Shown piece after piece: positions 39,756-52,451 of a DNA stretch of 64,000 nt. The translations under genes were made by a program, and so were the position numbers. Where the stretch lies: assembly GCF_020184175.1 (NCBI RefSeq), contig NC_065531.1:30401213-30465212 (forward strand). Direction: 5' to 3'. The notes beneath the pieces were generated by a model that made no database searches, had not been told where the DNA came from, and saw only the letters and a program-made list of their open reading frames with translations. The stretch is from Aphis gossypii (taxonomy: Eukaryota; Arthropoda; Insecta; Hemiptera; Aphididae). Every line of letters starts with the position of its first letter. The stretch's first letter is position 1.

Positions 39756-42599
39756 GTTGTAAAACAAATTAAATTTTAAATTAAATTTTTTTACCAGTTT
39801 TGTGTCCTCACTCACGTTTTTACTAGCGTTTAATTTAGTTGCTTTACTGACATAGCTATATAGGTTAGGTATAGGTAAATCGGCTTCAAAGTATAAAATA
39901 TCGTTCATATTTACATGGCCACAAGATTAAAATCTCTAATTAGTTTCTTTATTTTTAGTTTACGATTTTTATTTTTTATTGTTACTGCATAATATCTGTG
40001 TTAAAAATTTTGTTATTGACCAAATATGTTCCAAAGTTTAAACCACAAATCGCACTAAAATCATTTGATATCTTAGGTTGAAATGAATTATTATTGTTTA
40101 CTTGGCAATAAATCTAGTAAAACACCACAATAACACGTGAGTGATGAGATTATGAGTATGCATCGAAGTTTTAGCCCCATCATATACATATATTATACAT
40201 TACCAGTATGTTAATAATGAAATAGGTAGGTACATGTACACGGTGAGTACGTCTCATCACATTTAATTTATTCTAGATTTGTACTGCTGTAACTCTATTC
40301 TTAAATGTTTTCCAAATTTATTGATCACACGTTTTCATAAACAAAATATTATACATAGGTGTAATATGTTTATAAAAATTGTTATTTACATAATACCTAT
40401 ATCAAACGAATGATCGTGTATTATTTAAATGCCTAATCTTTATTGTAATTGAGATGAGTACAATATAGTATGATGGCCGCATGGAGGGTCATTTGCGGAA
40501 AATATTTCACTATATTTCACATATTTATTGTATTTTAATAGCAAATAAAATACTTAAACGATAGTTTTTTTCTAATTATCACACAATTGGCTATTTTAAA
40601 TTTATATAATATACGAATATAATATAGAAGAGGTAAAAAAAAAAAATATTAAAAAAATTCAAATTTAAATTTATATACACCCACAAGGAAAATTTTCGGA
40701 TCCACAAGATCCAGTTCACACCTGGTTCATTATGTTTGTTTAAAAAAAATGATTTCGCTTTATACATATATAATATAATTTATATCACAGAATAAATTAA
40801 ATTTCATTTACTCTGCAGTGTAAATACTTATAATATACGTCGAGGGCGTGGCGAGTGTTCGATGTATATCGAAGCATTATATTATAAAGTCGACGACACG
40901 TCGATAGTATTTTCGCGTCGATTTATTAGCTATCCGACCGTGACAAATCCTCCGATCGCGATCTACAAGCCCGATAAAACTCGTGCACAGCGTGTCCGAT
41001 ACGATCATTTCGATATGGCAGTCTGACTCGGCAGCGGCGCACCGACGTATAATATAATAACCACGGCGTTTCGGTATTTGCCGCGCGTCTTAGCATTTAT
41101 TTTCATCTACTTACGTATATAATGTGAGTATATACATTGATACCATGTTTATTGTATGTATTTCGTTTTATACACCGGCGAACGGCACGCTATGATAGAC
41201 GACGATCGATTAGACACACGAAAAATAGATGTATATACATAGTTTTGTTTTTACGCCCGATAGTTTGATTGACTATATTTTCGACGATGATCCAATAAAT
41301 AGTACCTATACAGACGAGCTGCAGTCGCCGATAAAAAAAAAATATATACGTATATACTACGACCAAGAGACGGACGATTTGTGTGCATAGTTATAATTAT
41401 AATGCAAATTTTATTGTGTATTGTTCGCGGTTTTTATATTGTAAATAAGTATATATTATATTGTTTTGTTGAACGTGAACACGCGTCACCGCCGTGATGT
41501 CGAAAAAAAAACAAAAATCACGATATTTTAACGTGGTGGAAATGCAAAACTATTTGTTGAGATCAATGTATCGCCGTCAATTAGTACTACATTATATTCG
41601 ATACAGAAAATAATTGTAATTTATTGATTTTATTTGAGTATAAACACTATAAACTGATGCAGATTTAAAAATATTATGTAACATGAATATATTTACAATT
41701 TTTAAAAGAAAAATAGTTATTTAGAAGAAAATACTCTGTAATATTTCGAATTTGAATGATATTGTAAAAAATATGCTCTTTATATAAAATCATTATGTAC
41801 ATATTAATATAAATTATTAATGCGTAATAATATCATCGATACCGCGCATTTCATACATCAGTTATAACTCATCTAATTATAATACTGTATCGAGATAACA
41901 ATAAATATATTATATTGTATCATATCCCTTTGAAGTTGTAGTGTTCTATACTTATGATAATATTATGTAATTTATAATTCGTGTAATATTATGTGCGTAG
42001 TCATATTTATGCTTACCTACTACAATAACTACATTAGGATTCTTGAACAATCATATTCGTCAAATTTTCGATAATATTATAATCTATATTATAGTATAAT
42101 GAGTTAATAACATATTAGATTGCTTAAAACAATGTTGTTAAGTATTTAAATAAAGACCACAGAATTAATAAGATAACTACGAAATTTGTTTCATATAATA
42201 ATAATAAAAAAAATAGAAACATTTGGATACGTAATACATATGGCCAGATTAAAGCTTAGGTAAAATGAAAAAAAACTCGCGTAAAGAAAAAATCAGTTCA
42301 AATATTATTTATAATAAGGTAATACCTATATATGTTATTAAAAATAAAAATGTTGTAGTTATTTCAATAGGATCGTCACCACTAACTATATTACCATCGT
42401 ACATCGTTTACTATATTTAAGTACAAATAATAGACATGTTGATGCGTATACTTATTTCCTAATAATCCGATTATGTAAATATACATTTAAAATTTGTAGA
42501 ATATCTGAAAATTAATATTTTTACATGGATATAATATTAAATCATATAAATCATAAACATATCTCGGAATATAATTGATGACTATTGACTATGCAATAT

Positions 42600-45587
42600 G
42601 TAAGTATATCGACTGTTATATAAAAGATACGCTATCTCGAGATAATCGTCGAAAGTAGCAGTAATGCTTACAATATAATATATGGTATTATGATACAGTA
42701 GTAATAAGCATAATAATATGTTATCGAAACCGAATCGACTTCTTTTTTTTACACGCTTGCGTCTAAACAGGATCAATAACGAAAAAACGTAATCTTTTTT
42801 GTTTTACCGACCGCCAGTATAGAAAACCCGGTTATCGTATACGCATATCACATATATTATTATAATATAATATGTACAATGACTAGTGGTCCGGAAAGAG
42901 AGTGTTGCCTTTAGATTAAAGGTATATGGTCTTAAACCGTTGCCGACGATAACCTCCGGGCGTTTCGCGGTTATCTTTTGGACTGCGCTCTCGCTGCCAC
43001 CGCACCCGTTGACCTTTTTATCCAACTCTCTCGCACTATCATCTACCGTACAGTTTTTGTTATCCCTCTGTTGTAGCACGTATAAGTGTAGTACACAACT
43101 TCCAATAAACAACATAATATTAAACTTGTTATCTAATAAGCGTTAGCCCGGATATACATTTATATTATATAATAAGTTATTACTATATCATATATTATTT
43201 GCTTTACAGCATTATTATTATTGTTATGTGTATCAAAAGTTGATTTTCGATTTTCCTATTTTTATACCTAACACGATCGTTACTTGGGTATATGTTATAC
43301 GCGCTGTCATTTTTATCTATCAAATTGTCTAAATCGTGGCTTCTTTGTTACAGTGTTACAATATTCCGAGCCGCTCCTACTCTAGCAACAGTAGAATCAT
43401 TGTCGATGACACCCTCGTCTTCGCTGCCGAAAGACTTCAACTAGAGACACGCAATCGTTGCACACGAATCACTTGTACAACGCGTCGCATTGGCAGCCCT
43501 GATGGGCGTGTTTGAAGACCTGGCCAATCAGAAACCCGGAATGCATTGGGTGAGTATATGGTCATTGGTGGACTTAGCGTAAGTGACACGCAACAAATAC
43601 TCGTAAACCATAATAATATTATGATCATGCGTCAGTGTGGGTGACGACACGTGATATGATCATTTGATCATCATTTGGATGTGAAAGTCCAAAGTCTTTA
43701 GACTTAGGTCCTGTCCCGATTCAGATATGTATCTCGATCACGACCTCTGTTTTTAATGTCTGTATGTATACTAGCTATACTTTAGTTTTATCTGCTATAG
43801 GGGTTTCCCGCATTTGAAAATATTCTGTTTGTACCCAAATCGTAGTGAGGGGGAGCTGGAGATAAGAATGGTATGCGATCCGAGTCCAGCCCAGAATATT
43901 GCTACTATATACTTAGCAAGAACGTACACGGACAAACGGTACAAACGCTATTTAAGCCCTTTGGATTGGCAAAAATCAACAGTCACAAAAATTAAACAAA
44001 TACTGGTACTTTTAGAGTAGGTCGGAATTCTCGGATTAACCAATACCGGTGGGGTTTCAGGTACTTACAACCCGATTAGATACATAACAATAAATTTTTG
44101 TCCGTGACGGAGAGGGCTCGTGTGAGCATGTAACTATTGATGTATAATCCCGAGAGATGTATTATTCGCATTAAAACTGGGAAATATTATTTCGTATATT
44201 GATAGAAACCATCGACGCACGATCATCGATTTCTCGAATGGTTTCGATCGTCGAAAGACGGAGACCGGCGCAAGCGGTGTAGCACCTATATTATATTATG
44301 TATAATAAACTGCCCCAGTGCAGTATTTGTGTTTATAGTTATTATAGTTGTATTATATTATTATAATATGGCATAACGTAGGTGTCGTGTTGGGTTCGCA
44401 TATTGTCCGAGTTTACCAATTATTCAAATCCCCACACCGTATTATTATCATTATATTGTGTCGACGACCGCTGCCAAACAATATTATATATGAATGCAAC
44501 AACATAATAATATAAATGTATATAAGAAGCAAAGCGTATTGTGCGCGTGTGGTGAACGAAAGAGAGGTGAAAAAAACAGTTCAATGTTCGCGCTAAACAG
44601 ACCGAGATAATGCGATTTTGTGGTTCCCGTAATCCTCTTGTTGTTCGAAATTCGAGTGGCTGTGCAGTACACCCTCTGTTAGTGGTGGGGGGTGAAATAA
44701 ATTTCGCGAGTTGTAATAAGTTTATATCATACCAAAAATAGGTCGATTTTTGGTCTTATTTGAAATCGCAGGAAAGACACTTTAGTTTTGTATTTATATG
44801 TTGTTGTGTTTTGTTCATGTACTCAGTGTAGATACTCGTGGTAAAAATGATCGAAAGAAAACGTGACCACGGTATTAACGTAAAGTAAGACAAGTTTGTG
44901 TGATGATTATGTGGGGCGGGAGGTGGTGGTCAAAAAGAGGAGAAGTGGAAGTCTGTAGCTTACGTAATAATTATTATAAAAATATTATGCTGACATTCTG
45001 TTAAAATCGAACGCACCAGGAAAAGCTGCCTGTCATGGTTATCGCGGCCTAGTCGATATTTTAATAATAACAACAACAACAACGGACTTTTCAAACTGCA
45101 ACAGTGTCGAACGGCTTTGGCGGCAGACAAAAGGCACGACCGAAATAAACGCAATAATAAAATAATAATAATAATAATGATAATAATATGAAAAAGAGAA
45201 AAGACGCGCACATTGCGATTCTCACCGCGGCAGCCGTCCAAATTACTATGTATAATATTATGCAGCGTGTGTGTATATATAGTCAGCGCCATGTGTCCGT
45301 TGTGCGTTTGTTGTGTTAGTATTATGTGTGTACACCGTCGAGAGTTATTAATGATTGGATATCTCTATGCGATATTATGTTGTATAGTAAATATAATGTA
45401 TATAGTTTGTCGGCCACTAGAGTCGGCGGACGACAATGCAATACGAATAATAACGTTATAATATTTTCGGACGTATGTGAGAGAGTGCGTACTATATAAT
45501 ACAATATAATATGTATATTTTATATACTCATATAGTAAATCATTGTGAGCTGCAGCACGATGACTTACGTTCGTAAACATAATAATG
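42600..45587. other. Compositionally balanced block in intron 1
   Basis: GC content is visibly higher than in 36-42 kb and several 60-100 codon ORFs occur with mixed amino-acid usage (for example 42,886-43,146, 43,333-43,512 and 43,775-44,020). None resembles a protein family I know. The block includes the exon-like segment 43,354-43,549. It could be regulatory DNA, a noncoding RNA locus or old transposon sequence. Confidence 0.35.
45153..45188. repeat. AAT microsatellite
   Basis: Interrupted AAT run of about 12 triplets in intron 1. Confidence 0.85.
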
Positions 45588-46183
45588 TACAGGGTGATTC
45601 AAAAGCACGTTCACCCCCTATAATTTCTTATTTTCTTCAGTTATATAATATAGTTATTTAAAATCTGATTTTTCGAATTTTTAAATATGCTTTTTAAACT
45701 CCCTCTTTTCTATTGTTAACTTTTTAGCAAAAACGTTGACGTATCAAAATAAAAATTCGAATGAGTACCTAGTTTTTGAGTTATTTTATTTTGTATAGGT
45801 ATCAGGGGTATCGTGATCTTTAAACATTTTAGTAATTAATCTATCAACATTTTTAATATTTTTGTAAAACCATTTTTAGGATCTTTATATTTTTAGTAGG
45901 TATATAAACATTTTAATAACTCCAATATTACTAGTTCAAAATTTGAATTAGCTACCTACATATCATTTTTTTTTTTGAAAAATTATTCATTTAATAATCT
46001 AATTGAGGTTCTCATTTGAAAAATATAACTTTGTATCGCTAATATAACATATACCTCAAGTAGTACAAAACAATCTTAAGAATTTAAATTTATTGCCTAT
46101 AAGTATATTTAAAAATGTTAACATTTGATAGGTTTATTATTAAAAAAAAATGGAAGTGAACTCGTTTGGAAAATTATCCTGTA
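45588..46183. mobile_element. MITE-like element, TACAGG ends
   Basis: The left end, TACAGGGTGATTCAAAAGCA, pairs imperfectly over about 30 bp with the right end on the minus strand, TACAGGATAATTTTCCAAAC. Both are followed by a GTTCAC block. The interior is AT-rich and noncoding, 596 bp in all. It lies 1.75 kb upstream of the first coding exon of apterous. Confidence 0.6.
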
Positions 46184-47906
46184 TTTAATATTTTTAATAC
46201 ATTTTCAATTAGGATTGCTACTAGTAGTTGCTTATTATGCAATTGAATCTTCGACGTATATTAAAGTCCCAGCTTCAGAGGTTTTTACTGCATCGTCATA
46301 ACTTCATAAATGTCTTAGGTTTTTACTTCACTGTTCGCGGATCACCCCACGGTTTCTCAGGTCGAAAATAAAGAAATGATAAACCGACTTTTAAAATAAT
46401 AATAATAACCATAGAGGTATAGGTACCTACGGTGCGGGGTTTATTATTATTATTACTATTTTATTAGGTCGACGATTGCCATGTGGGTGGGTGGGGAGGG
46501 TTACAGATGACCGCCGTCGTGTATTATTTTATTTATTTTATTTGTATTTTTTGATTTGTCATTTCAACAAGGGCAAACCCTATGAGCGCCTGACATCTGT
46601 CCTTACCCTATTTGACCCGGTGGCAGTGGAATAATAATAAAATAAAAAAAAACCAGGGGCATTCGAGCACAATAACCACTCGATAATACACTCGTCGCCG
46701 TGACCTTTTATTATTATTGTGTTACGTATTTTATATAATATAACTATATAAACGTATGTAGTGTGTAGTAGTGAATGGGTATTTTTCCCCGAATAAGTGT
46801 GGTGTGAAGTGAAGTATCTACATTCTACGTGTAAGTGCGTGAATGTGTATGTGCGAGAGAATGTTGATTTGGCGGAATTCAGTAGCGCGATAATAATAAT
46901 GATAATAATATGTAATAACGAGACGCGTGTATATATATATATATATAATAATGTATATAAAAACTCACCTGAAATAGAAAACTGTTCCCGCCTTGTGATT
47001 ATATATATTTGCGAAAATGACCATTGTCCCTTTTGTATAGCACTGTGCATTTCTTTTATTCTTTTTTTTTTTGCTTGCGTGTCCATCATATTATATGTAC
47101 TGATGATGGTACTTGACATCCGAGACGACGACTGTGATGACGACACAACGTGTGAGGGCATCGTAATAATAATAATACTAAATAATAATAGAGAGATTTG
47201 CAAACATATTATTTTTACCTCGCTTCGAACCCACCCCGAGGGTTGCCGCCGCCACCGATTTTACTTGGTCAAATTTCTTTTCTCGTCTCTTAATAATAAT
47301 ACAATCGAATCGCGTGAAAACAACTACTGCTGCTGCCGCATCGTAAATGTCGTCCGCGGCGTAGAAATTAATTCGCGTGTACAATAAGTAATTCGAGACG
47401 CGTTCCTTCGTGTAGATTAAAATAAAACCGTGTTATCGATATTTTGTCAGATACAATATTGTAGGTATATAATATGGACATCTGGTTATGGTTTCGAAAA
47501 CTGGTTAGGATCTCAATAATTCTTGACACTATCTCGTTTGTATTCGATCTTTACTCTTAATCTATGAATTTCTCATACAGTCATCAATTTTCTCGTTCGC
47601 CTCTAAAAATGAGAATATTATCGTTAGCGATTTATATCCACAGAAGGTCAAATTTTGACAATGTGCGAGCAGGGACTAAGTTGTTTTAGCTACATAAACG
47701 AATTCTGCGTACGCTTCTGAGCCAGTATTCTATTCTATTCTTAATTAGCGCATGATCACCTTAATATTATACAATGTTATAGAATTCTTACTTTGGATAC
47801 ATACATGTACCTACATTTTGATGACTTTAAAAAACTTCTCGAATTGTTGAAGTCACTTTTCAAAAACTATAATAATATATTATGATACAAAGTGCATTGT
47901 TATAAC
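46184..47906. other. Upstream flank of the first coding exon
   Basis: A moderately CpG-rich block (about 46,430-47,400) with AAT and TA repeats lies before the acceptor at 47,930, separated from it by about 500 bp of AT-rich DNA. Long ORFs on both strands here (46,580-47,203 minus and 46,797-47,387 plus) are repeat-driven. It could hold a proximal promoter or alternative 5' exon, but I see no clear donor. Confidence 0.35.
46891..46947. repeat. AAT and TA microsatellites
   Basis: An interrupted AAT run (46,891-46,910) is followed by an uninterrupted TA run (46,930-46,947). These repeats help keep overlapping reading frames open on both strands. Confidence 0.8.
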
Positions 47907-47933
47907 ATTTTTTTTTTTGCTATATATCAGCAG
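47907..47933 (+). promoter_or_regulatory. ap: Splice acceptor with tandem NAGNAG
   Basis: A T-rich tract (47,908-47,918) is followed by ATATATCAGCAG. Either AG (47,929-47,930 or 47,932-47,933) could be used, which changes the 5' UTR by three bases. The choice changes the sequence just before ATG 47,935, the start of an out-of-frame upstream ORF that overlaps the main start codon. Confidence 0.6.
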
Positions 47934-47934
47934 C

Positions 47935-47988
47935 ATGACCGCCATCACACCATGCTGGCCAACCCGTACGACCCGTCCAGAGACCTGA
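47935..47988 (+). CDS. Overlapping upstream ORF, 17 codons plus stop
   Basis: ATG at 47,935 lies 17 bases before the apterous start and in another frame. It reads MTAITPCWPTRTTRPET and stops at TGA 47,986-47,988, inside the coding region. If the acceptor at 47,930 is used, this ATG is the first one met in the predicted spliced transcript that starts at 25,436. Ribosomes initiating here would pass the main start, so it is a candidate translational brake. The peptide resembles nothing I know, and its importance depends on the true 5' UTR. Confidence 0.35.
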   Translation: MTAITPCWPTRTTRPET

Positions 47989-48649
47989 GCCCAAACTTGC
48001 CGACCACGTCGTGCCGAGGTCAGGATCTGACCAACGTGTTCGGCGTGGTCGGCGTGGTCGGCGGCGGCAGTGGCGCACACGGACAGTGTTGCACGTTCAA
48101 GTCTGAGTTCGACGACGACTGCGCTACCTCCGACTGCTGCAGCAAAGTGTCTCCGCCGCCGCCACCGCCTCCGATTTCCGTCATGGGACGCGACGACTTC
48201 CGCAGCGGCCCGCTGCAAGCCGTCCCATGCAAACAGGAACTAGAAACTGCGGGCCACGGGCTCGGTTCGTCGCCTTCCGGACACCATCACAATCACCAGC
48301 TATTGCACCACCATCATCACCATCATCTCGGTGGTGGCTACGGGTCGCCTCCGGAACCGTCCTCGTCGCCGCCGCCGTCCGGCCACATGACGTCTTACGG
48401 CAGCGGTGGCGCTTACGAGTCGTCGCCGCCCGCCGCCGACATGATGGTCCGGCCGAAACGGGAACAGGCCGAGGTGAACCTGTGCGACGGATGTGGTCTG
48501 AAAATCCTCGACCGTTACTACCTGTTCGCGGTCGACAAGAGATGGCACGCCACGTGTCTGCAGTGTTCCCAGTGCGCCCGGACCCTGGCCACCGAAATCA
48601 AATGTTTTTACCGGGACGGCAACATTTACTGCAAAGCCGACTACCAAAG
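47952..48649 (+). CDS. ap: apterous, first coding exon (N-terminus and LIM domain 1)
   Basis: This exon encodes residues 1-232 plus two bases of codon 233 of an Apterous/Lhx2/9 LIM-homeodomain transcription factor, a nuclear DNA-binding protein whose LIM domains bind the cofactor Chip/Ldb. The first 175 residues are low-complexity: Pro run at 68-74, His-rich stretch at 111-125 (seven consecutive His at 119-125), and Gly/Ser/Pro tracts. LIM1 spans about 178-230 with the full zinc ligand set: CDGC, then HATC after 17 residues, CLQC, and a final CKAD. The stretch DRYYLFAVDKRWHATCLQC closely matches insect Apterous. The exon is bounded by a polypyrimidine tract with CAGCAG at 47,928-47,933 and donor CAAAG|GTAAGC at 48,650. 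I chose ATG 47,952 because its context (A at -3) is good. The reading frame stays open upstream to 47,892, so a longer N-terminus from an unseen exon is possible, but joining to the 25.4-25.6 kb exon brings no in-frame ATG. GC content is far above the flanks. Confidence 0.93.
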
Positions 48650-49438
48650 GTAAGCCACACGTTTTGTTTATAATATATATTTATCATTATAACGTATGAG
48701 TATATAAGTTATTGCATAAATTTTTTGTGTAATTAAGTGGTGTGTCGACTAATTTTTAATAATTCCACAATTTTCATATTTAAAATACAAAATAGGCATA
48801 TATAGGTTATCGAAAAGTGTTTGACTGATCATGAAACGTAATTTGATAAATAAATCGTTGAAAGTACGTATATCATAAATATTCGTACAAAAAGATGGAT
48901 CATCCTATTAAAGGCAATTATAACACCTACGCACGCACTCACGCATATTTATATACTTACGCATATCTATGCGTGGTAATACGCTTTGTGACCGTCTGTA
49001 GTGGGTCGTGGGGGTGGCAATTATTCAACGTCTCCGGGCGCGTCCAATATAAATTAAATTAAATCGCGGACGAAAACTTCTGGAAGCAATTAAAAAATGT
49101 AAGTCCTGCGACCGTCGCGCGCACACTGGCACCGGACCAACAGACAACCACACAACCGTTGCACCGTATACACAATATATTTATCTCGTCCTGTGCGTCC
49201 CGCCGAGTTATTTCGTAGATCACCTATATTATATACGTATACATTACAATATTACGCACGTGCCCTCGTCGTCGTGACCGCTCGATCTCGCCAACGTATA
49301 TCTTCTTGTCGGGTCTCCTCGTTCTCTCTCTCTTTCTCTCACCCGGTGGTGCACGCGTGGCCACCAATGTACACACACGCGCCACGCATTCTTCGCGCTT
49401 TTAATTAGACTTGCGGGAATAGGAGCAGAACGTATATA

Positions 49439-49454
49439 ACACACACACACACAC
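49439..49454. repeat. (AC)8 microsatellite
   Basis: Eight AC units in intron 2. Confidence 0.9.
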
Positions 49455-51470
49455 ATATATTATAATAATCATAATAGTATAGTGTGTTCGTATATGTTAC
49501 TCGAAGCTATATGGTATACCGTATTAAATATTTTTAGACGAAAACCGTTCTTTTGCGGTCGTTTACGTCTCGAAATGTTCAATATCCGTATCTGGTGGTC
49601 GTATTACAGTTTACAATGCCGAACGTATAATTCGGTTGCATCCTGCTGCACGTATAAATGATTTCAATGTAAATTGCGTCCCATTTTCATTTTTTTACAT
49701 AAATTGTGGCCCGAGTACATTTTGTATTCATACCTATAAATTGTGCTATACATTTTTTTTTGTCCATAAGTAAGTCGCGTCAAGAGATACTCCTCCCGTA
49801 TTGCAGACCTAAGAATGACGACATTATTATAGTTAAAAATATTGGTTTTGCTGTTAAGAATAAAAAAAGTTACTTTTAAAAATAAGTAATCGGTTAACTT
49901 GTAAAATGTATTATGAATGTATACCAACCCTAGCTCAAATCCTAATTGAATATTACCTAAATATAATTTTTCCTCTGACTTTTGACATTAATGGGCTAAA
50001 AGATGCATCACTTTGCATGTTTTTTTAAAACACTTCGGAAACTAAATTGATATATATTTTTAAAACATTTCCGGGCCACAATTTATGCAGTTTTTTCAGG
50101 GATGAAATTCGTACCCTAACCGCGGGATTCACGGTGTCTGATGTCATTTCATTATCATTATATATACGTATACAATGTATGTATTCGCAATAATTATTAT
50201 TATCGTTGTATTGTATCATCGGCGGCGGCACGGTGTCGAAAATAGTAATAATAATAACCGTCCGAGGCGATTTATCAAACAGCGGGAAACGCTCGGCACC
50301 TGCGCATGACGGGACAACTGCAACGTGCACGTATACTTAAATGCACACACACACAAATACCTGTATAAATAATTTACATTTATATTGCTATTCGTTCGGG
50401 ATGCACCGCAATTAAAATATATTACCGTCGGCCCGAAATTACACTCGCTGACCCGGTCTCGGTGTTTTCGCCTCGTTTTTCGCTGCGATAACGATCGCTC
50501 GAGTTTTGCGAGCACATAATATTATATTTACGACGATATTAAACGTGTGTGTTCGAGCAGTCTGATTAATTTTTAAGTACGAGTATTATATTACAATTAT
50601 TAGTAACGTATAGAAGACTTATACGCTCTGTGTACGAGCGCATTGTACACGATAATAATATATCATCGTATTTTAAACTGATGCACCCGAACAATTATCC
50701 ATAAATAATTAGTGTTCGAATTTTGTTTAACTTACACGATACGTCGGCCCATAATAATTATCGCTTGGTTAGTTATCTATAAGCATTAATTTTATTATAC
50801 TTTACGAATCATGTAACACGAGTTGATGATTATTTATTGGTCTTTTAGTAAGCACATTCCACACATGTCTTTTCATTTTCTAAAGCATATTTGATGTTTT
50901 TAGCGTAAATATTAGGTGATATTTCGAAGTAAATAGATAAAAAACTTTGAAAATTAAAAATTTAGTCTTTAGTTTGAAATTATTATCTTGTTGCCTCGTG
51001 TTATGCCCAACATTATTTAAATTTTGAAGATCGTATTTTTATATATTACATCGTGTAACGTGTATTGTGCACGTTTATCGTAAATCAATTATAAATACCA
51101 GGAAAAGTATCTACCTAAATGGAATCGTATTAATATTTTATGCATTTTAAAATTAACCTACGTTTAAAATCATTCAAAATAAACTTGTCATAATACTGAA
51201 AATTTATAACCGCGTGCGGTGAAAATGCATGAATAATAATAATTCTTTTATAGGAATATTATGTGCATATTTTCTTTTTTTTTTGACGCATCATAACCGC
51301 CACACATGTTTTATTCGTTTTTAGAACCTTAAATAATTAACAGTAATATAATTATTATTCGCACGATGTCCGTCCCGACCGCGAATACTACCGGTGACGG
51401 TGGCGGCGGACGGCCGAGTGACGTGTGAAATTGAAAGGTGCGCACAACTCGTTTTACTGTATAGGTACAA

Positions 51471-51490
51471 ACACACACACACACACACAC
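51471..51490. repeat. (AC)10 microsatellite
   Basis: Ten AC units in intron 2. Confidence 0.9.
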
Positions 51491-51971
51491 ATATTATAAT
51501 ATTATATTTTATACACATGTAAATATATGTATATTATACGTGTAACCATCATACGGCGGCGCCGGATCGTGTGAGCGTGTGTGCGGGTCGGCAAGTATGT
51601 ATTGAACACATAATACTATATATAATAATATACGTAGTATGAGCTGTATATATCGGTGTATAATATGAGCATATTAAATTATTATTATTATTATTATATA
51701 GGCGAGTCGTGTAGTACGTTTACGATTTGTGCCGACGAAGAACGCGCGCGGCGGCCTCGTGTCGATTCGGATGTCTTAATTATCACTTTGGTATTGCGTC
51801 GTCAACGCGCGCGTCAAAGAATAAGGATAAAAGTCGGTTTTCATTCTTTCGTTTCCTTCTCTCTTTCGTCCGTACTACGTATACACTGAATGTATGTATA
51901 ATAATATTATTATGTGTACCTCCCTGCGCAAAAGGTCACCGGCTGGGCTGGGGGCCATTGTGTATATGGTA

Positions 51972-51993
51972 CGCCGCCGCCGCCGCCGCCGCC
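51972..51993. repeat. (GCC)7 microsatellite
   Basis: GC-rich triplet run within a CpG-rich part of intron 2. Confidence 0.9.
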
Positions 51994-52421
51994 ACATGAT
52001 GGGAACGGAGACGACGACGTGTAGGTACCTATAATATATACGCGGGTAACCCACCTTTATACGTTCGTATAAAATAATATACTACGCAACGAAATCGTTA
52101 CGAGACACGCTGATGCACCATCACGTATGGTAAAAAAAAAAAAAAAAAATGAGAATAACTCGGCAGAGCGAAAATCGCCCAATCATCGTATCCCGCCCCC
52201 GACCGGCTGTCCGGACGGGCTCTCTCTGTGCGCAACTCTTCGATGTCTTCTCGTTAGTTTCATCTCCGTCGGCTATTATACATATTATATATTTATATAT
52301 ACCTACAAGAATCGGTCGTACAATACGACCGTGTTGTGCTCTGTGTGTGCTGCTCGCGCTCTCTTATCGGCGGTCGTATCGGATCATCGCACACTGTGCG
52401 CACAGACGTGACACGGACGAC

Positions 52422-52451
52422 CTGCTGCTGCTGCTGCCGCCGTTGCTGCTG
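52422..52451. repeat. CTG-type triplet repeat
   Basis: Interrupted CTG/CCG/TTG triplets in intron 2. Confidence 0.8.

Larger units (their letters stand above)
25618..47930 (+). other. ap: Predicted intron 1 of apterous
   Basis: This is about 22.3 kb between donor GTAAGT (25,618) and acceptor CAG (47,930). It is AT-rich from 25.6 to 42.6 kb apart from small CpG-richer islets at about 28.9-29.4, 35.6-36.1, 37.5-37.9, 38.8-39.4 and 40.8-41.5 kb. Three transposon-derived elements are inserted (29.66-35.09, 39.43-39.76 and 45.59-46.18 kb). From about 42.6 to 47.4 kb the sequence is more mixed and includes an exon-like segment. No conserved protein is recognisable inside it. Intron status depends on the inferred first exon. 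Confidence 0.45.

Noticed and set aside
42804..43146. Overlapping 103- and 86-codon ORFs on opposite strands
   Set aside because: The residues are mixed, but no family is recognisable and neither frame has splice support. I kept it only as part of the balanced block.
46580..47387. Long ORFs on opposite strands (207 and 196 codons)
   Set aside because: Both depend on AAT, TA and T runs and show Ile/Tyr/Asn-rich low-complexity residues with no motif, so they are probably fortuitous.
48227..48673. 148-codon ORF in another frame over the LIM1 exon
   Set aside because: It is a shadow of the real GC-rich coding frame and reads past the splice donor. The LIM1 motifs fix the true frame.
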